Origin: Micromonospora eburnea
GTDB lineage: Bacteria; Actinomycetota; Actinomycetes; Mycobacteriales; Micromonosporaceae
DNA: 64,000 nt
NCBI RefSeq assembly: GCF_900090225.1
Contig: NZ_FMHY01000002.1
Location: 4,774,001-4,838,000 of the forward strand
Direction of reading: 5' to 3'
In this document: piece after piece, positions 35,539-44,265 of the stretch
Numbering within the stretch: position 1 is the first letter of the stretch
Layout of the letters: each line of letters starts with the position of its first letter
Notes under the pieces: model-generated
Seen by the model: the letters and a program-made list of their open reading frames with translations, nothing else
Told to the model about the DNA's origin: nothing
Database searches by the model: none
Position numbers and translations under genes: made by a program

Positions 35539-36378
35539 TCACTTGAAGCGGATGAACTTGGAGAACTGGTTGTTGGCGGTGCCCACCGACACCGTCCGGT
35601 GGCTGTAGGCGACCGCGACGTTGTAGTTGTACTCGTCGACCTCGAAGGTGCCGTTCGAGTTGACGCTGGTGACGAAGGCGACGTGACCGTAGGTGCCGCC
35701 CTGGCTGACCGCGATGTCACCGGCCTTCGGGCTGTTGTAGACCGGCACCCCGGCGCGTCCGGCGGCGGCGACCCAGTCCTTGGCGTTACCCCACATGGCC
35801 CCGCCATACTGGTTGTTGAATGGCACGCCGACCCGGCTCCGCAACGCCCAGGCCGCGAAACTGGTGCACTGCCCCTTCCAGAAGTTCCAGGGGTCGATGC
35901 CCGTGCTCTGGCCCTTGTACGGGTAGTCGTCCTTCGCCGGATAGCTCGTTCCGGAGATCAGCTGGTGGGACGCGTTGTTGTTCTTCAGTGTGGCGTTCAG
36001 GTTCGTCTTCGCGCCGGGTGCGAAGTCCTGGTGGGCGTAGGAGGCGTCGTAGTCGCTGTTGTAGTAGACCCGCACGGTGCTGCTGGTGCGGTTCCACACG
36101 GAGGCGGCGTTGTTCTTGATGCACAGGCCCTGGCCGGCGCCCGCGCCCTTGAACTCGTAGCAGTCCGGCTGGGTGGTGCCGTAGTTGGCCAGGGATCCGG
36201 TGTGGTCGGAAACCGACCCCGCGTGGTCGCTGTTGTAGTAGTAACAGAACTCGCCGGTGTCGCAGATCCCGTCGCGGGCGGCCGCCTGAGCGGGGGCGGT
36301 GACCGCGAGGACGCCGAGAGTTGCGGTGAGCACGCTCGCGCTGAGGGCGCTGAGGACGCGAACGGTGGTCCTAGGCAT
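35539..36378 (-). CDS. Secreted protein with I36-inhibitor-like and CHAP amidase domains
   Basis: 279 residues from the ATG at 36378 (GGAAGGA upstream). A Sec signal peptide is clear: MPRTTVRVLSALSASVLTAT, then a hydrophobic core and cleavage after APAQAA. Residues ~35-145 resemble the peptidase-inhibitor family I36 fold (CDTGEFCYYYNSDHAGS, paired Cys). The C-terminal ~110 residues are a CHAP domain with nucleophile Cys in KGQCTSFAAW and His in YGHVAFVTS, suggesting peptidoglycan amidase or peptidase activity. Probably a cell-wall enzyme unrelated to the polyketide genes. The fusion of the two domains is common in actinomycetes. Confidence 0.85.
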   Translation of the reverse strand: MPRTTVRVLSALSASVLTATLGVLAVTAPAQAAARDGICDTGEFCYYYNSDHAGSVSDHTGSLANYGTTQPDCYEFKGAGAGQGLCIKNNAASVWNRTSSTVRVYYNSDYDASYAHQDFAPGAKTNLNATLKNNNASHQLISGTSYPAKDDYPYKGQSTGIDPWNFWKGQCTSFAAWALRSRVGVPFNNQYGGAMWGNAKDWVAAAGRAGVPVYNSPKAGDIAVSQGGTYGHVAFVTSVNSNGTFEVDEYNYNVAVAYSHRTVSVGTANNQFSKFIRFK

Positions 36379-36519
36379 GTCCACTTTCCTTCCAACAGCG
36401 AATGAGGGCCGACCCACCCTACAAGCTATTGATCAACTCAGGGGTCCAGGCCGTGCGTGGCCCGGCTGGCGAAGCTCGTGGGCACGACCCGCCACACCTG
36501 GGCTTCCCAGGCGGGGGAT

Positions 36520-36604
36520 GCGGCACGCCCACGTCGTCAGGCCGGCGTGCCCGCATCCCTCAGCTGGGGCGACAGGTCACTTGACGCGGATGAACATGGA
36601 CGCC
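36520..36604 (-). pseudogene. Remnant of a second CHAP-gene 3' end plus terminator
   Basis: The end reads ...MFIRVK then stop (TGA at about 36576-36578), against ...KFIRFK stop for the intact gene at 35539. The sequence after the stop (GACAGGTCACTTGA..., GGCGTGCCCGC) also aligns with the region downstream of the intact gene, including the hairpin. Only the last few codons remain before the multicopper oxidase gene. Confidence 0.5.
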
Positions 36605-36625
36605 GCCAGCAGATTGAAGATCAAG

Positions 36626-38065
36626 TTAGTGGCTATGACCGGTCGTCGGGAGCCGGCGTGGGGTGTGGTCCTCGGTGCCGGGCTTGACGAGGACGAACTG
36701 CCCCATCATGCCCCGGTCCTCGTGTTTGAGGATGTGGCAGTGGTACATGTACGGCGTCATCGGGTCGATGTGCCTGCCGAACTCCACCGCTAGCCGGACC
36801 TTCGTCTTGCCGGGTACGAACACGGTGTCCTTTGGGCCGCGCAGGTGCTCCGGCGGGTTCCTGCCGTCGATGTCGAGTACCCGGAAGGCCACCTCGTGGA
36901 TGTGGAAGCTGTGGGCGAACGTGATGTTGTCGATGACCCAGATCTCGTGGGCCCCGGCGGGTACGACCTCGTCGATGCGGGCGATGTCCATCTTGCGACC
37001 GTTGATCTGCGACCCGCCGAGCCGGAAGGTCCGGACCTTCGCGCCGGTAACCGGCCCGGCCACGTCCGCGAGCGTTTCGGGTAGCGCGGGCGACGGCGAG
37101 AGCTTCCCCGCCGTGACGAGCTTGAGCAGGTCGTAGTCGCCACTCTCGATGTCGGAGTCACCGGCGAAGCTCTTCAGCAGTACCTTCTCACCCGGGGCGA
37201 ACTCGGCCACGATCTCGAACCGTTCTCCTGGGCTGATCCGGAGCCGCCGCACGGGCGCCGGCCGGCCGAGCAGGCCGCCGTCGCTGGCGACGACGTGGAA
37301 GGTGCGGTTGTCGGCGAACCCGATGGTGTACACGTGCGCGTTGGAGCCGTTGAGTAGGCGGAACCGGACACGCGTGGTGGTAACCGAGAAGACCGGGCCG
37401 TACGTGCCGTTGATCAGAATCTGGTTGCCGAGCAGGCCGTACGTGCCGCCGAAGTCCTCGTCCAGTTCGCCGTTATCAGTGAACTTCTTGTCCTGGATGA
37501 TCACAGGGATGTCGTCGATCCCGTACGCGTGGGGCAGCGCGACGGCCGCGTCGTCGTCAACGAGGAACATCCCGGCGAGTCCGCGGTAGACGTGCGGCGC
37601 GGTCCGGCCGTGCGGGTGGGGGTGGTACCAGGTCGTGGCGGCCGGCTGGTCGACCGTCCACTGGGGAACCCACGTAGCACCGGATCTGATCATCTGGTGT
37701 GGTCCGCCGTCCATCACAGCCGGAAGGCGCATTCCGTGCCAGTGCAGGGTGCTGTCCTCATCGAGCGTGTTGTGCACGGCCATCGCGACTCGGTCGCCGC
37801 GCCTGGCCCGAAGCGTCGGGCCGAGGTAGTCACCGTTGATGCCCCACGTCCGGGCGGACTTGCCGGGGAGTAGTTCGGAGTGCCCCTGGCGCAGACGCAA
37901 CCGGTACCGCTTGACTCCGTCCGCGTCGGGCGTGGGATCCAGCACGGGCGGAATGCGCAGTGGCGTGGTGAACGATACGCTGCCCGCGTTGCCCGCCACC
38001 CCCTCGCACCCGGCCAGCGCGAGCCCGGCCAGACCGGCCAACGTGAACAAGCTGCGTCGTCTCAT
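36626..38065 (-). CDS. Multicopper oxidase (CotA/CueO-like), exported
   Basis: 479 residues from the ATG at 38065; an in-frame ATG 39 bases upstream is an alternative. The N-terminus MRRRSLFTLAGL has a twin-arginine-like motif and continues LALAGCEG, a lipobox. All copper-binding segments are present: LHWHGM, YHPHPHGRT, AHSFHIHEV and YHCHILKHEDRGMMGQF, giving a type 1 plus trinuclear centre. Likely oxidises Cu(I) or phenolic substrates at the cell surface. Divergent from the secreted protein at 38221 with 155 bp between them. Confidence 0.92.
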   Translation of the reverse strand: MRRRSLFTLAGLAGLALAGCEGVAGNAGSVSFTTPLRIPPVLDPTPDADGVKRYRLRLRQGHSELLPGKSARTWGINGDYLGPTLRARRGDRVAMAVHNTLDEDSTLHWHGMRLPAVMDGGPHQMIRSGATWVPQWTVDQPAATTWYHPHPHGRTAPHVYRGLAGMFLVDDDAAVALPHAYGIDDIPVIIQDKKFTDNGELDEDFGGTYGLLGNQILINGTYGPVFSVTTTRVRFRLLNGSNAHVYTIGFADNRTFHVVASDGGLLGRPAPVRRLRISPGERFEIVAEFAPGEKVLLKSFAGDSDIESGDYDLLKLVTAGKLSPSPALPETLADVAGPVTGAKVRTFRLGGSQINGRKMDIARIDEVVPAGAHEIWVIDNITFAHSFHIHEVAFRVLDIDGRNPPEHLRGPKDTVFVPGKTKVRLAVEFGRHIDPMTPYMYHCHILKHEDRGMMGQFVLVKPGTEDHTPRRLPTTGHSH

Positions 38066-38220
38066 AACCCGAACGGTATTGAACCTGCTGGTCAGAGGCG
38101 TCATCCGAAAACGGCAACCAGAGCGTACGCCCCCGGCGGTAGCGTCATCCCCCAGCAGTACACGCAGGATGCCGCCCGAGGCCGAGGCGGCGACCGGGCC
38201 CGTCGGGCACGGTTGTCGGC

Positions 38221-39096
38221 ATGAGACAACTCCTGGCTCTCGCTCTCCTCGCCTCCTCCCTGTCGATCGCCCCCGCGGCCCTGGCCGACCCCGCACAGGC
38301 GTCCACGCCCCTGCCCGCCCCCTCGTCGGCACCTTCCGCGCAGCAGCTCGACATCGTCGTCGACGCGGACGGGTTCGACGCGCCGTCGGCACTGCTCGCG
38401 GGGACGGTGACGCTCCGCGTCCGTTCGACTGATCCGCACGGCGCCTGGCTCGGACTGGTCCGGCTGCGGCCCGGTGTCACCCTCACGCGCTATCTCGGCA
38501 ACCTCGAACGGGCGATGGGCGACGACCCGGTCGACGGCGGCACGGCGGTGGCCCGGGACGTGGACATGCTGGGCGGTGTAGCCGTCGCGGACGTACCGGC
38601 CGCGGCGACGCTGGCCGTGTCGCCCGGCAGGTACTACCTGATCGACTTCAAGGACGTCGGGCTGCCCGACCTGGCGCGCCGGGTACGACCGGTCACGGTC
38701 CTGCCAGGGCACGCCGGTCTGCCGCCTACCGCGACGACGCGGATCACGCTCACCGACGGCAGGTTCACCGCGCCCGAGGTATTCCGCGGGCCTGTACACG
38801 TGGCCAACCTCTCGCGCCAGTACAACGAGGCGATGCTGATGCCGGTCCGGCCTGGAACGTCGCTGGCCGACCTGGACAAGTTCTTCACCGAGGTGGACGC
38901 CGGGCGGTACCCGAACGATGCGCCGTTCACCGGTGGCCCGACCGGCGTGGTACCGCCGTCCCCGGGGCGGTCCGTGGTGTTGGACGCCCCGCTCCCGGCC
39001 GGCCGGTACGCCCTGGTCACCTGGGTGCGCGATCTACGAACGGGCAGGATGTTCGCGGCAGAGGGGATGCGCACGCTGATCACGGTGGAGGGATAG
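38221..39096 (+). CDS. Secreted protein of unknown function
   Basis: 291 residues with a clear signal peptide (MRQLLALALLASSLSIAPAA, cleavage near ALA-DPAQA). The rest looks all-beta, with two similar halves (LDIVVDADGFDAPSALLAG and RITLTDGRFTAPEVFRGP), like tandem cupredoxin/Ig-like domains, but no complete Cu ligand set is visible. Four bases separate its stop from the sensor kinase start, so it is probably co-transcribed with the two-component genes. It may be an extracytoplasmic partner or target of that system. Function not recognised. Confidence 0.75.
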   Translation: MRQLLALALLASSLSIAPAALADPAQASTPLPAPSSAPSAQQLDIVVDADGFDAPSALLAGTVTLRVRSTDPHGAWLGLVRLRPGVTLTRYLGNLERAMGDDPVDGGTAVARDVDMLGGVAVADVPAAATLAVSPGRYYLIDFKDVGLPDLARRVRPVTVLPGHAGLPPTATTRITLTDGRFTAPEVFRGPVHVANLSRQYNEAMLMPVRPGTSLADLDKFFTEVDAGRYPNDAPFTGGPTGVVPPSPGRSVVLDAPLPAGRYALVTWVRDLRTGRMFAAEGMRTLITVEG

Positions 39097-39100
39097 GAAC

Positions 39101-40219
39101 GTGCCACGACCGGTCGACATCGCATTGGGCGCCGGGCTCATCGCGGTGGTCCTCACCACCAGTCTGCTCCGCCTCGGCCCGCCGGGGCCGACCGGCCCGT
39201 TGAACGGGGGCGCGGTTGTGCTCGCCGTAGCGGCCGGCATCGCGGTGGCGTTCCGGCGGTGGTTTCCGGTTGCCTGCCTGGTGGCCGTGAACCTGGTCAC
39301 GATGGTGTGGTTCCACGCCGACTACCACGGCCGGCTGATCACCGTCGCGCCGCTGATCTGCTGCTACACGCTCGCGGCGTACCGGGGTTGGCGGGCGGGG
39401 CTGGTCGGCGGGCTGCTGACCGCAGCGACCACCGTCGTCACGGTACGGCTCGCGCTGGGCGGAGAATGGCTCGGTGACCAGGTGTTCAACGCCGTTCCGC
39501 TGATCGCCGCCGCCACCGCGCTCGGCGCGGCGGTGCACTCGCACCGGGCGTTCGCGGCGGGCGCGCGTGAGCGGGCCGAACGAATCGCCGAGGCACGGTC
39601 CGACCAGGCTCGCCGGCAGGCAGCCGAGGAACGGCTGGAGATCGCCCGCGAGCTGCACGACGTGTTCGGCCACACCATGGCGGCGATCAGCGTGCAGGCC
39701 GGTGTCGCTGTACACGTCATGCAGCGCAGGCCCGAGCAGGCCGCCGAGGCACTGTCCACGATCAAACGAATCAGCAATGACGGGCTCACCGAGGTACAGG
39801 TGCTGCTCGGGGCGATGCGGTCGGAGGACATGCGTACCGCCACCGGCGGCCTGGCCCACCTGGAGAAGCTGCTCGACACCGCCGGCGTACGGGTCGACCT
39901 ACGGGTGCGCGGCGAGAGCCGGACCGTTCCGGTCGCGGTCGACCTGGCCGCGTTCCGGATCATCCAGGAGTCGCTGACCAACGTACGGCGGCACGCCAAC
40001 GCCTCGTCCGTACGGGTGGAGTTGAGCTACGGCGACGAGCTGGGAATCGTGGTACTCGACGACGGAAAGCCCTCGGACACGTCCACGACCGTGGGCGGGC
40101 ACGGCATCGAGGGCATGCGCGCACGGGCTGAGAAACTGGGCGGGACCCTTGTCGCCGGCCGGCGGGACGACGGCTTCGAGGTACGGTGCGTCCTGCCGAT
40201 CCGGAAGGACGCCCCATGA
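39101..40219 (+). CDS. Sensor histidine kinase, NarL/DesK type
   Basis: 372 residues from a GTG with GGAGGGATAGG upstream. About five transmembrane helices fill residues 1-150 (IALGAGLIAVVLTTSLL, VLAVAAGIAVAF, LICCYTLAAY and others) with almost no extracytoplasmic domain. The HisKA_3 phosphoacceptor is ERLEIARELHDVFGHTMAAI. The ATPase region has AFRIIQESLTNVRRHA and GHGIEGMRARAEKLGG. It overlaps the response regulator start by four bases (ATGA). Signal unknown; the adjacent copper oxidase makes metal or redox stress a possibility only. Confidence 0.92.
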   Translation: MPRPVDIALGAGLIAVVLTTSLLRLGPPGPTGPLNGGAVVLAVAAGIAVAFRRWFPVACLVAVNLVTMVWFHADYHGRLITVAPLICCYTLAAYRGWRAGLVGGLLTAATTVVTVRLALGGEWLGDQVFNAVPLIAAATALGAAVHSHRAFAAGARERAERIAEARSDQARRQAAEERLEIARELHDVFGHTMAAISVQAGVAVHVMQRRPEQAAEALSTIKRISNDGLTEVQVLLGAMRSEDMRTATGGLAHLEKLLDTAGVRVDLRVRGESRTVPVAVDLAAFRIIQESLTNVRRHANASSVRVELSYGDELGIVVLDDGKPSDTSTTVGGHGIEGMRARAEKLGGTLVAGRRDDGFEVRCVLPIRKDAP

Positions 40220-40869
40220 TTAAGGTGCTCATCGCTGACGACCAAGCCCTGGTACGAGGCGGGTTCCGGGTCCTGATCGACAGCGAGCCGGACATGACGG
40301 TGGTCGGCGAGGCGAGCGACGGGGCGACCGCGGCCGAGCTGGCGCGTACGACCGGCCCCGACGTGATCCTGATGGACGTCCAGATGCCTGGCGTGGACGG
40401 CATCGAGGGCATCCGCCGGGTGGTGGCGGACCCGGCCCTGGCCGGCGTCCGGATCCTCATCCTCACCACGTTCGACGAGGACGAGTACGCCATCGCCGGG
40501 CTGCGCGTCGGCGCGAGCGGGTTCCTGCTCAAGAACACCGAACCGGAACAGCTCCTGCACGGCATCCGCGTCGTGGCGGGCGGGGAAGAGCTGTTGTCCC
40601 CAGGGCTCACCCGACGGCTCATCGCCCGGATGACCATACCGTCCACGGCCATCAACCATGACGTGTTCGCCCAGCTCACCACCAGAGAGCGGGAAGTCGT
40701 CGCGCTCGCCGCGCAGGGCCTGAGCAACGAGGAGATCACCCGTGAGCTGGTCATCAGCCCCGCCACCACCAAGACACACATCAGCCGCGCGCTGACCAAG
40801 CTCGACGCACGCGACCGGGCGCAGCTCGTGGCCCTGGCGTACCGGCACCGGCTCATCGAGCCCAGCTAG
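40216..40869 (+). CDS. LuxR/NarL-family response regulator
   Basis: 217 residues from the ATG at 40216. The receiver domain has acidic residues at ADDQ and phosphoacceptor Asp in VILMDVQMPG. The C-terminal LuxR helix-turn-helix is LTTREREVVALAAQGLSNEE...KTHISRAL. Cognate partner of the preceding kinase by coupling and family. Confidence 0.94.
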   Translation: MIKVLIADDQALVRGGFRVLIDSEPDMTVVGEASDGATAAELARTTGPDVILMDVQMPGVDGIEGIRRVVADPALAGVRILILTTFDEDEYAIAGLRVGASGFLLKNTEPEQLLHGIRVVAGGEELLSPGLTRRLIARMTIPSTAINHDVFAQLTTREREVVALAAQGLSNEEITRELVISPATTKTHISRALTKLDARDRAQLVALAYRHRLIEPS

Positions 40870-40939
40870 GTTTACTTGGTTTTCGGGGTCTTGACGATCA
40901 TCGGGCCCGGATATGCCGACGGACAGGGCCGATGCGGTG

Positions 40940-41205
40940 GTCTCACGCTACCTCGCTGGCTGGTAGCGGGTTGATGATGGCGCTGGCTTCGTGGGCGGCG
41001 GGGCTGAGGTAGCCGAGGCTGGAGTGCCGGGCGGCGGGTGTTGTACCAGCCTGCCACGTACTCGAATATCGGCTGGCGTTGCGGGTGGGCCATGCCTTGG
41101 CGGTGAATCAGTTCGGCCTTGAGCGTGGCGAAGAACGACTCGGCGACGGCGTTGTCCGAGCGCTGCCTGCGCCGGCCCAGTGGTAGCCGGATTCCGTGCC
41201 GCTTG
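40940..41205 (-). pseudogene. IS3-family transposase remnant (integrase C-terminus)
   Basis: Reading the minus strand from about 41205 gives RLAKRHGIRLPLGRRRQRSD, then NAVAESFFATLKAELIHRQG, then (with small frame changes) PIFEYVAGWYNTRR and a degenerate HSSLGYLSPA-like tail. This is the end of the rve integrase domain of IS3-type OrfB. The N-terminal two thirds and the inverted repeats are missing, so it cannot be active. Confidence 0.75.
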
Positions 41206-41243
41206 GCCAGGCGGGCGTGTCCGTCGCGTCCGGCGGGCTCTGG

Positions 41244-42017
41244 CTATTTCCGGGGTGGCAGTGGTGCGACCGGGCGGACCGCGGTGAACTGAGCGTGCTC
41301 ATACCGCGTGGCGGCGAGCAGCAACAGCCATTCGTCGCAGCCCTGCCACGGGTAGAGGTCGGCGGCACCGCCGCGTACGACCCTATGCCCGTCGCCAGTG
41401 CGTGGACGGGCATCCGCCGGGGCACCCACAAACCCGGGAATCCACACGTCGGCGCAGATCTCGGCCGCCGAGCCCATCGCGGCCAGCCCGAACGCGTTCT
41501 CAGCGGCGGCCGTCCGCCGCTCATCGCCGAAGTCGTCGAGCAGTTGGTCCTCGCCGGGTTTCTCGTCGCCCCGGAAGGTCAAGGTGGTGGCGCCGGCTCG
41601 GGCGGCGTACTCCCACTCGGCCTCGCTGGGCAGCCGGAACGGCAGCGCCTTGAGCAGGTCGTCCAGGTCATCCTCGAGCCGGGCCGTGCCGGAGTCCGCG
41701 TCGGCGTAGTCGTCCTCGTACTCGGGCAACCAGTGCCGGACCTGTGCGACCGTCAACGGGTGCCGGGCTATCAGGAATGGTTCGACCCGCACCTCGCGTA
41801 CCGGCTGGGCATCTCCAGCACCGGCGAAGAACGGCTCAAGAGTGTCCTCGGCTCCCCCACTGCGCTCGATCGCGCGTACCGCCGCCAATTCCGCCTCGGA
41901 CATACCCATGCGGAAGGTCCCGCCCGGCACCTCCCGAAAGACCACGCCGGATGGGATATGCCGCCCGGCCACGATCTTCTTGGTCCACACGACACCGAAC
42001 GCTAATGCAGTGTCCAT
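41244..42017 (-). CDS. SUMF1 / formylglycine-generating-enzyme-like protein
   Basis: 257 residues. Family motifs: FREVPGGTFRMG near the start, FRLPSEAEWEYAARAG in the middle and HRVVRGGAADLYPWQG late. The usual C-terminal GFRxxR reads AVRPVAPL, so it is divergent. Other members modify sulfatase cysteines, build ergothioneine or act in NRPS/PKS clusters, but the Cys pair expected in true formylglycine enzymes is not seen, so its role is open. It sits alone among mobile-element debris. Confidence 0.75.
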   Translation of the reverse strand: MDTALAFGVVWTKKIVAGRHIPSGVVFREVPGGTFRMGMSEAELAAVRAIERSGGAEDTLEPFFAGAGDAQPVREVRVEPFLIARHPLTVAQVRHWLPEYEDDYADADSGTARLEDDLDDLLKALPFRLPSEAEWEYAARAGATTLTFRGDEKPGEDQLLDDFGDERRTAAAENAFGLAAMGSAAEICADVWIPGFVGAPADARPRTGDGHRVVRGGAADLYPWQGCDEWLLLLAATRYEHAQFTAVRPVAPLPPRK

Positions 42018-42054
42018 TAACGTTCGCCAGGTTGGGGGCTGCTCCCGGGATTGT

Positions 42055-42645
42055 CGTGCGGGTGGTGCTTGGGATCAACGGGTGGCGTCGCCGCCGTCGG
42101 GATGTTCCGCTGGCTGGTCATCAGAAGTTGTGTCGGGAGTTGTCGGGGGCGAGGCCGGGCACGTTCGGTGAACTGGACTCGGTGGGTGCCCCGGTCGGTG
42201 TTGAGGTGGTTCTCCGATGCGTGGTTCGCGGCGGCGAAGCGCCGCCGCGATGGCGACCCGTCGGCGCGGTTTCCGCGCCGCCGCCGTACGCTGATGCCGG
42301 TCGTGTCCTGGGCAGTAGAGCAGCGCATCGGTGTGCTGCATGTGGGCGACCCCCGAGGGGTGGTCGACATCGATGCGGGGCGGCGGCACAACCTGCGGCT
42401 ACGGCAGTGGCAGACCGGTCGCCTGTTGCAGCCTCACCGACGGGGCTGTCCTCGCCGGTGTCACCGTCCACCTCGTCGATCAACGGGACACCTCCTCCAC
42501 CTGCTCGCCCACACAGCGAGGATCCACCAACCACACCGGAAACCCGGTGAACGCCAGTGGAAACCGCACTAGCGTCACGGACCTCGTGATATCGCCTGAT
42601 TTTGCCGAGGCCCTGGTTTCACGGCGCGTTATTTCGCCATGACCA
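42055..42645 (+). pseudogene. Decayed IS1341/IS605-type tnpB
   Basis: Across shifting plus-strand frames the pattern is that of TnpB: RRRRDVPLAGHQKLCRELSG, GELDSVGA, VLRWFSDAWFAAAKRRRDGD, RIGVLHVGDPRGVVDIDAGR and finally VTVHLVDQRDTSSTCSPTQR, the RuvC Asp plus zinc-ribbon start (normally VDERGTSSxCP). At least two frameshifts and internal deletions make it inactive. No tnpA was found. Confidence 0.65.
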
Positions 42646-42798
42646 GGTGTGGTCAACTCGGCAACGTCCGGATGCAAGCAGCCGCGATTCGGTTACCTTC
42701 CGTGGCGAGGGCTTCGCGGCACGAGAGTGCCCGGCGCCAGCCCCTCGACGCAGCGAAGCGAAGCACGGATGCCGGCAACGTCGCGCGGGGGAGAGAAC

Positions 42799-43380
42799 TC
42801 AGCGGGCGGGCACCGGCTCGGCCGACGGCCGCCACTCCCGCCTGATCAGCCCGTAGACCCACGAGTCGGAGACCTCGCCGTTCACGACGCAGTCTTCCCG
42901 TAACGTCCCTTCCCGCACGAACCCGAGCTTTTCCAGCACGCGGGCGGATGCCACGTTGCGTGTATCAGCCTCAGCCTGGACGCGATTCAGGTCCAGCGTG
43001 TCGAATGCCCACCTCAGCAGGGCACGCGCGGCCTCCGTCGCGTAGCCGTGGCCCCACGCCGCATCGTCGAAGCAGTAGCCCAGCGATGCGCTGCGGTAGT
43101 CCGGATTCCATCGGGTCAGGCTGCACCAGCCGATGAACGCCCCGTCGGAGACACGATCCACGGCCAGCCGCGCCCCGGTGCCATCCTCCGCCATCTGCCG
43201 GCAATCCGTGATGAACCGCTCGGCGCGCTCGCGTTCGCTCCACGGTGGCGCGTCCCAGTAGCGCAGCACGTAGGCGCTGCTGTGCAGCGCGAAGAGGTCG
43301 TTGGCATCCGCGTCGTCGAAGGGACGCAGTCGAAGGCGAGGGGTGTGCAGCGTGGGGGTGGGCAGCGACGTGCGCGTCAT
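42799..43380 (-). CDS. GNAT acetyltransferase, RimJ/RimL type
   Basis: 193 residues; GGAGGG precedes the ATG. LHTPRLRLRPFDDADANDLF is the typical start. AWGHGYATEAARALLRWAF is the acetyl-CoA-binding motif, followed by VQAEADTRNVASARVLEKLGF. Probably N-acetylates a protein N-terminus or a small amine (some relatives give drug resistance). The substrate cannot be assigned. Confidence 0.88.
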   Translation of the reverse strand: MTRTSLPTPTLHTPRLRLRPFDDADANDLFALHSSAYVLRYWDAPPWSERERAERFITDCRQMAEDGTGARLAVDRVSDGAFIGWCSLTRWNPDYRSASLGYCFDDAAWGHGYATEAARALLRWAFDTLDLNRVQAEADTRNVASARVLEKLGFVREGTLREDCVVNGEVSDSWVYGLIRREWRPSAEPVPAR

Positions 43381-43509
43381 GTTCCCTCCGGAATTGGTGG
43401 CCGATCAACCAGACATCCGGTACCGGCCACTCGCAACGAGTTTTCTCGGCGGGCGGGCGGAACGACGCTTGTCCCGGCGGTCGTCCCGATACGTGGCGCG
43501 TCATTGCCT

Positions 43510-43990
43510 GCGGGTTCTAATCCCGGTCACCCTCGTTGGCCTGATCGGACGCATGTCGTTCATGGCGCCGTTGTGGTTGTCACGGGTCAGGAAGCGGTTG
43601 AGGCGTCGACGCGGAGCCCTCGCCCTTGTCGATACCGGTGAACCGGGCGGTGTCGTCCTTGCCGTAGGCGGAGTAGCCGCAGGTCGCCTTGGTGTTGCCG
43701 GCCCATCCGTGACCCGTTCGACATCCGCGTGCGGGTTGCAACCGTGGAAAGCGGCTTCGTCCGTGCCATCGGCGTTGTGCCTCGTCTGCGACAGCCGCTC
43801 GCCCGACAGCGCGTACCGGTACGACTTGGTCGCCTGCCCGTCGGTCGCCTCGTCCAGCACCTCACCAAGAAAACCAGGTAGTCGCAGGTGTACCGGGCGA
43901 CTGACGTCGTGCCGTTGGCGTTGCGGTGCTTGTCCGCCACGTGGTCGAAACCGTCGTACACGGTGCGCAGGTGCCGCCCGAGCAGCCGGG
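43510..43990 (-). pseudogene. RHS/YD-repeat protein remnant
   Basis: Minus-strand frames give YDGFDHVADKHRNANGTTSV, ARYTCDY, LDEATDGQATKSYRYALSGE, RLSQTRHNADGTDEAAFHGC, PHADVERVTD and finally NRFLTRDNHNGAMNDM. These are the repeats and core end of actinomycete RHS proteins, interrupted by frame changes and lacking the N-terminus. Non-functional. Confidence 0.7.
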
Positions 43991-44150
43991 TCGTCAGCAC
44001 GTACACGATCGCGGCGAACACCGCCCGAGCCTCGATCGACGGCGTGCCACCACCCTGGGAACGTCGAGACGACGGTGGGATCGACGGGGCAGCGTCCCAC
44101 GGCTCGACCGGCAACCACCGCGAGCTGACCGTCCGTCCAGAGTAGATGGG
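43991..44150 (-). mobile_element. IS5-like transposase N-terminal fragment
   Basis: The minus strand reads LPVEPWDAAPSIPPSSRRSQ then GGGTPSIEARAVFAAIVYVL, close to the DNA-binding start of IS5-family transposases (LLPP...QGGG...DRAVLAAIVYVLTSG). It breaks off into the RHS remnant, so only about 50 codons survive. Confidence 0.5.
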
Positions 44151-44209
44151 AGCTGCTGCCAGGATCAGCCGATCACCGCCTGAAAAAGCGCTCCTGGTAC
44201 GCCACTCAA

Positions 44210-44239
44210 TTGATCGCTACACTCACCTGTCTAGATCAA
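44210..44239 (+). promoter_or_regulatory. Inverted repeat / possible promoter before the cluster 2 plus operon
   Basis: TTGATC (44210-44215) and GATCAA (44234-44239) form an inverted repeat with an 18-base spacer. TTGATC with TAGATC (44232-44237) is also spaced 16 bases apart, like a weak sigma-70 -35/-10. It lies 27 bases before the ATG at 44266, which has GGGGAG in front. It could be an operator overlapping a promoter; the regulator is unknown. Confidence 0.3.
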
Positions 44240-44265
44240 CGATTACGCACGGGGAGTGGTCGCGT

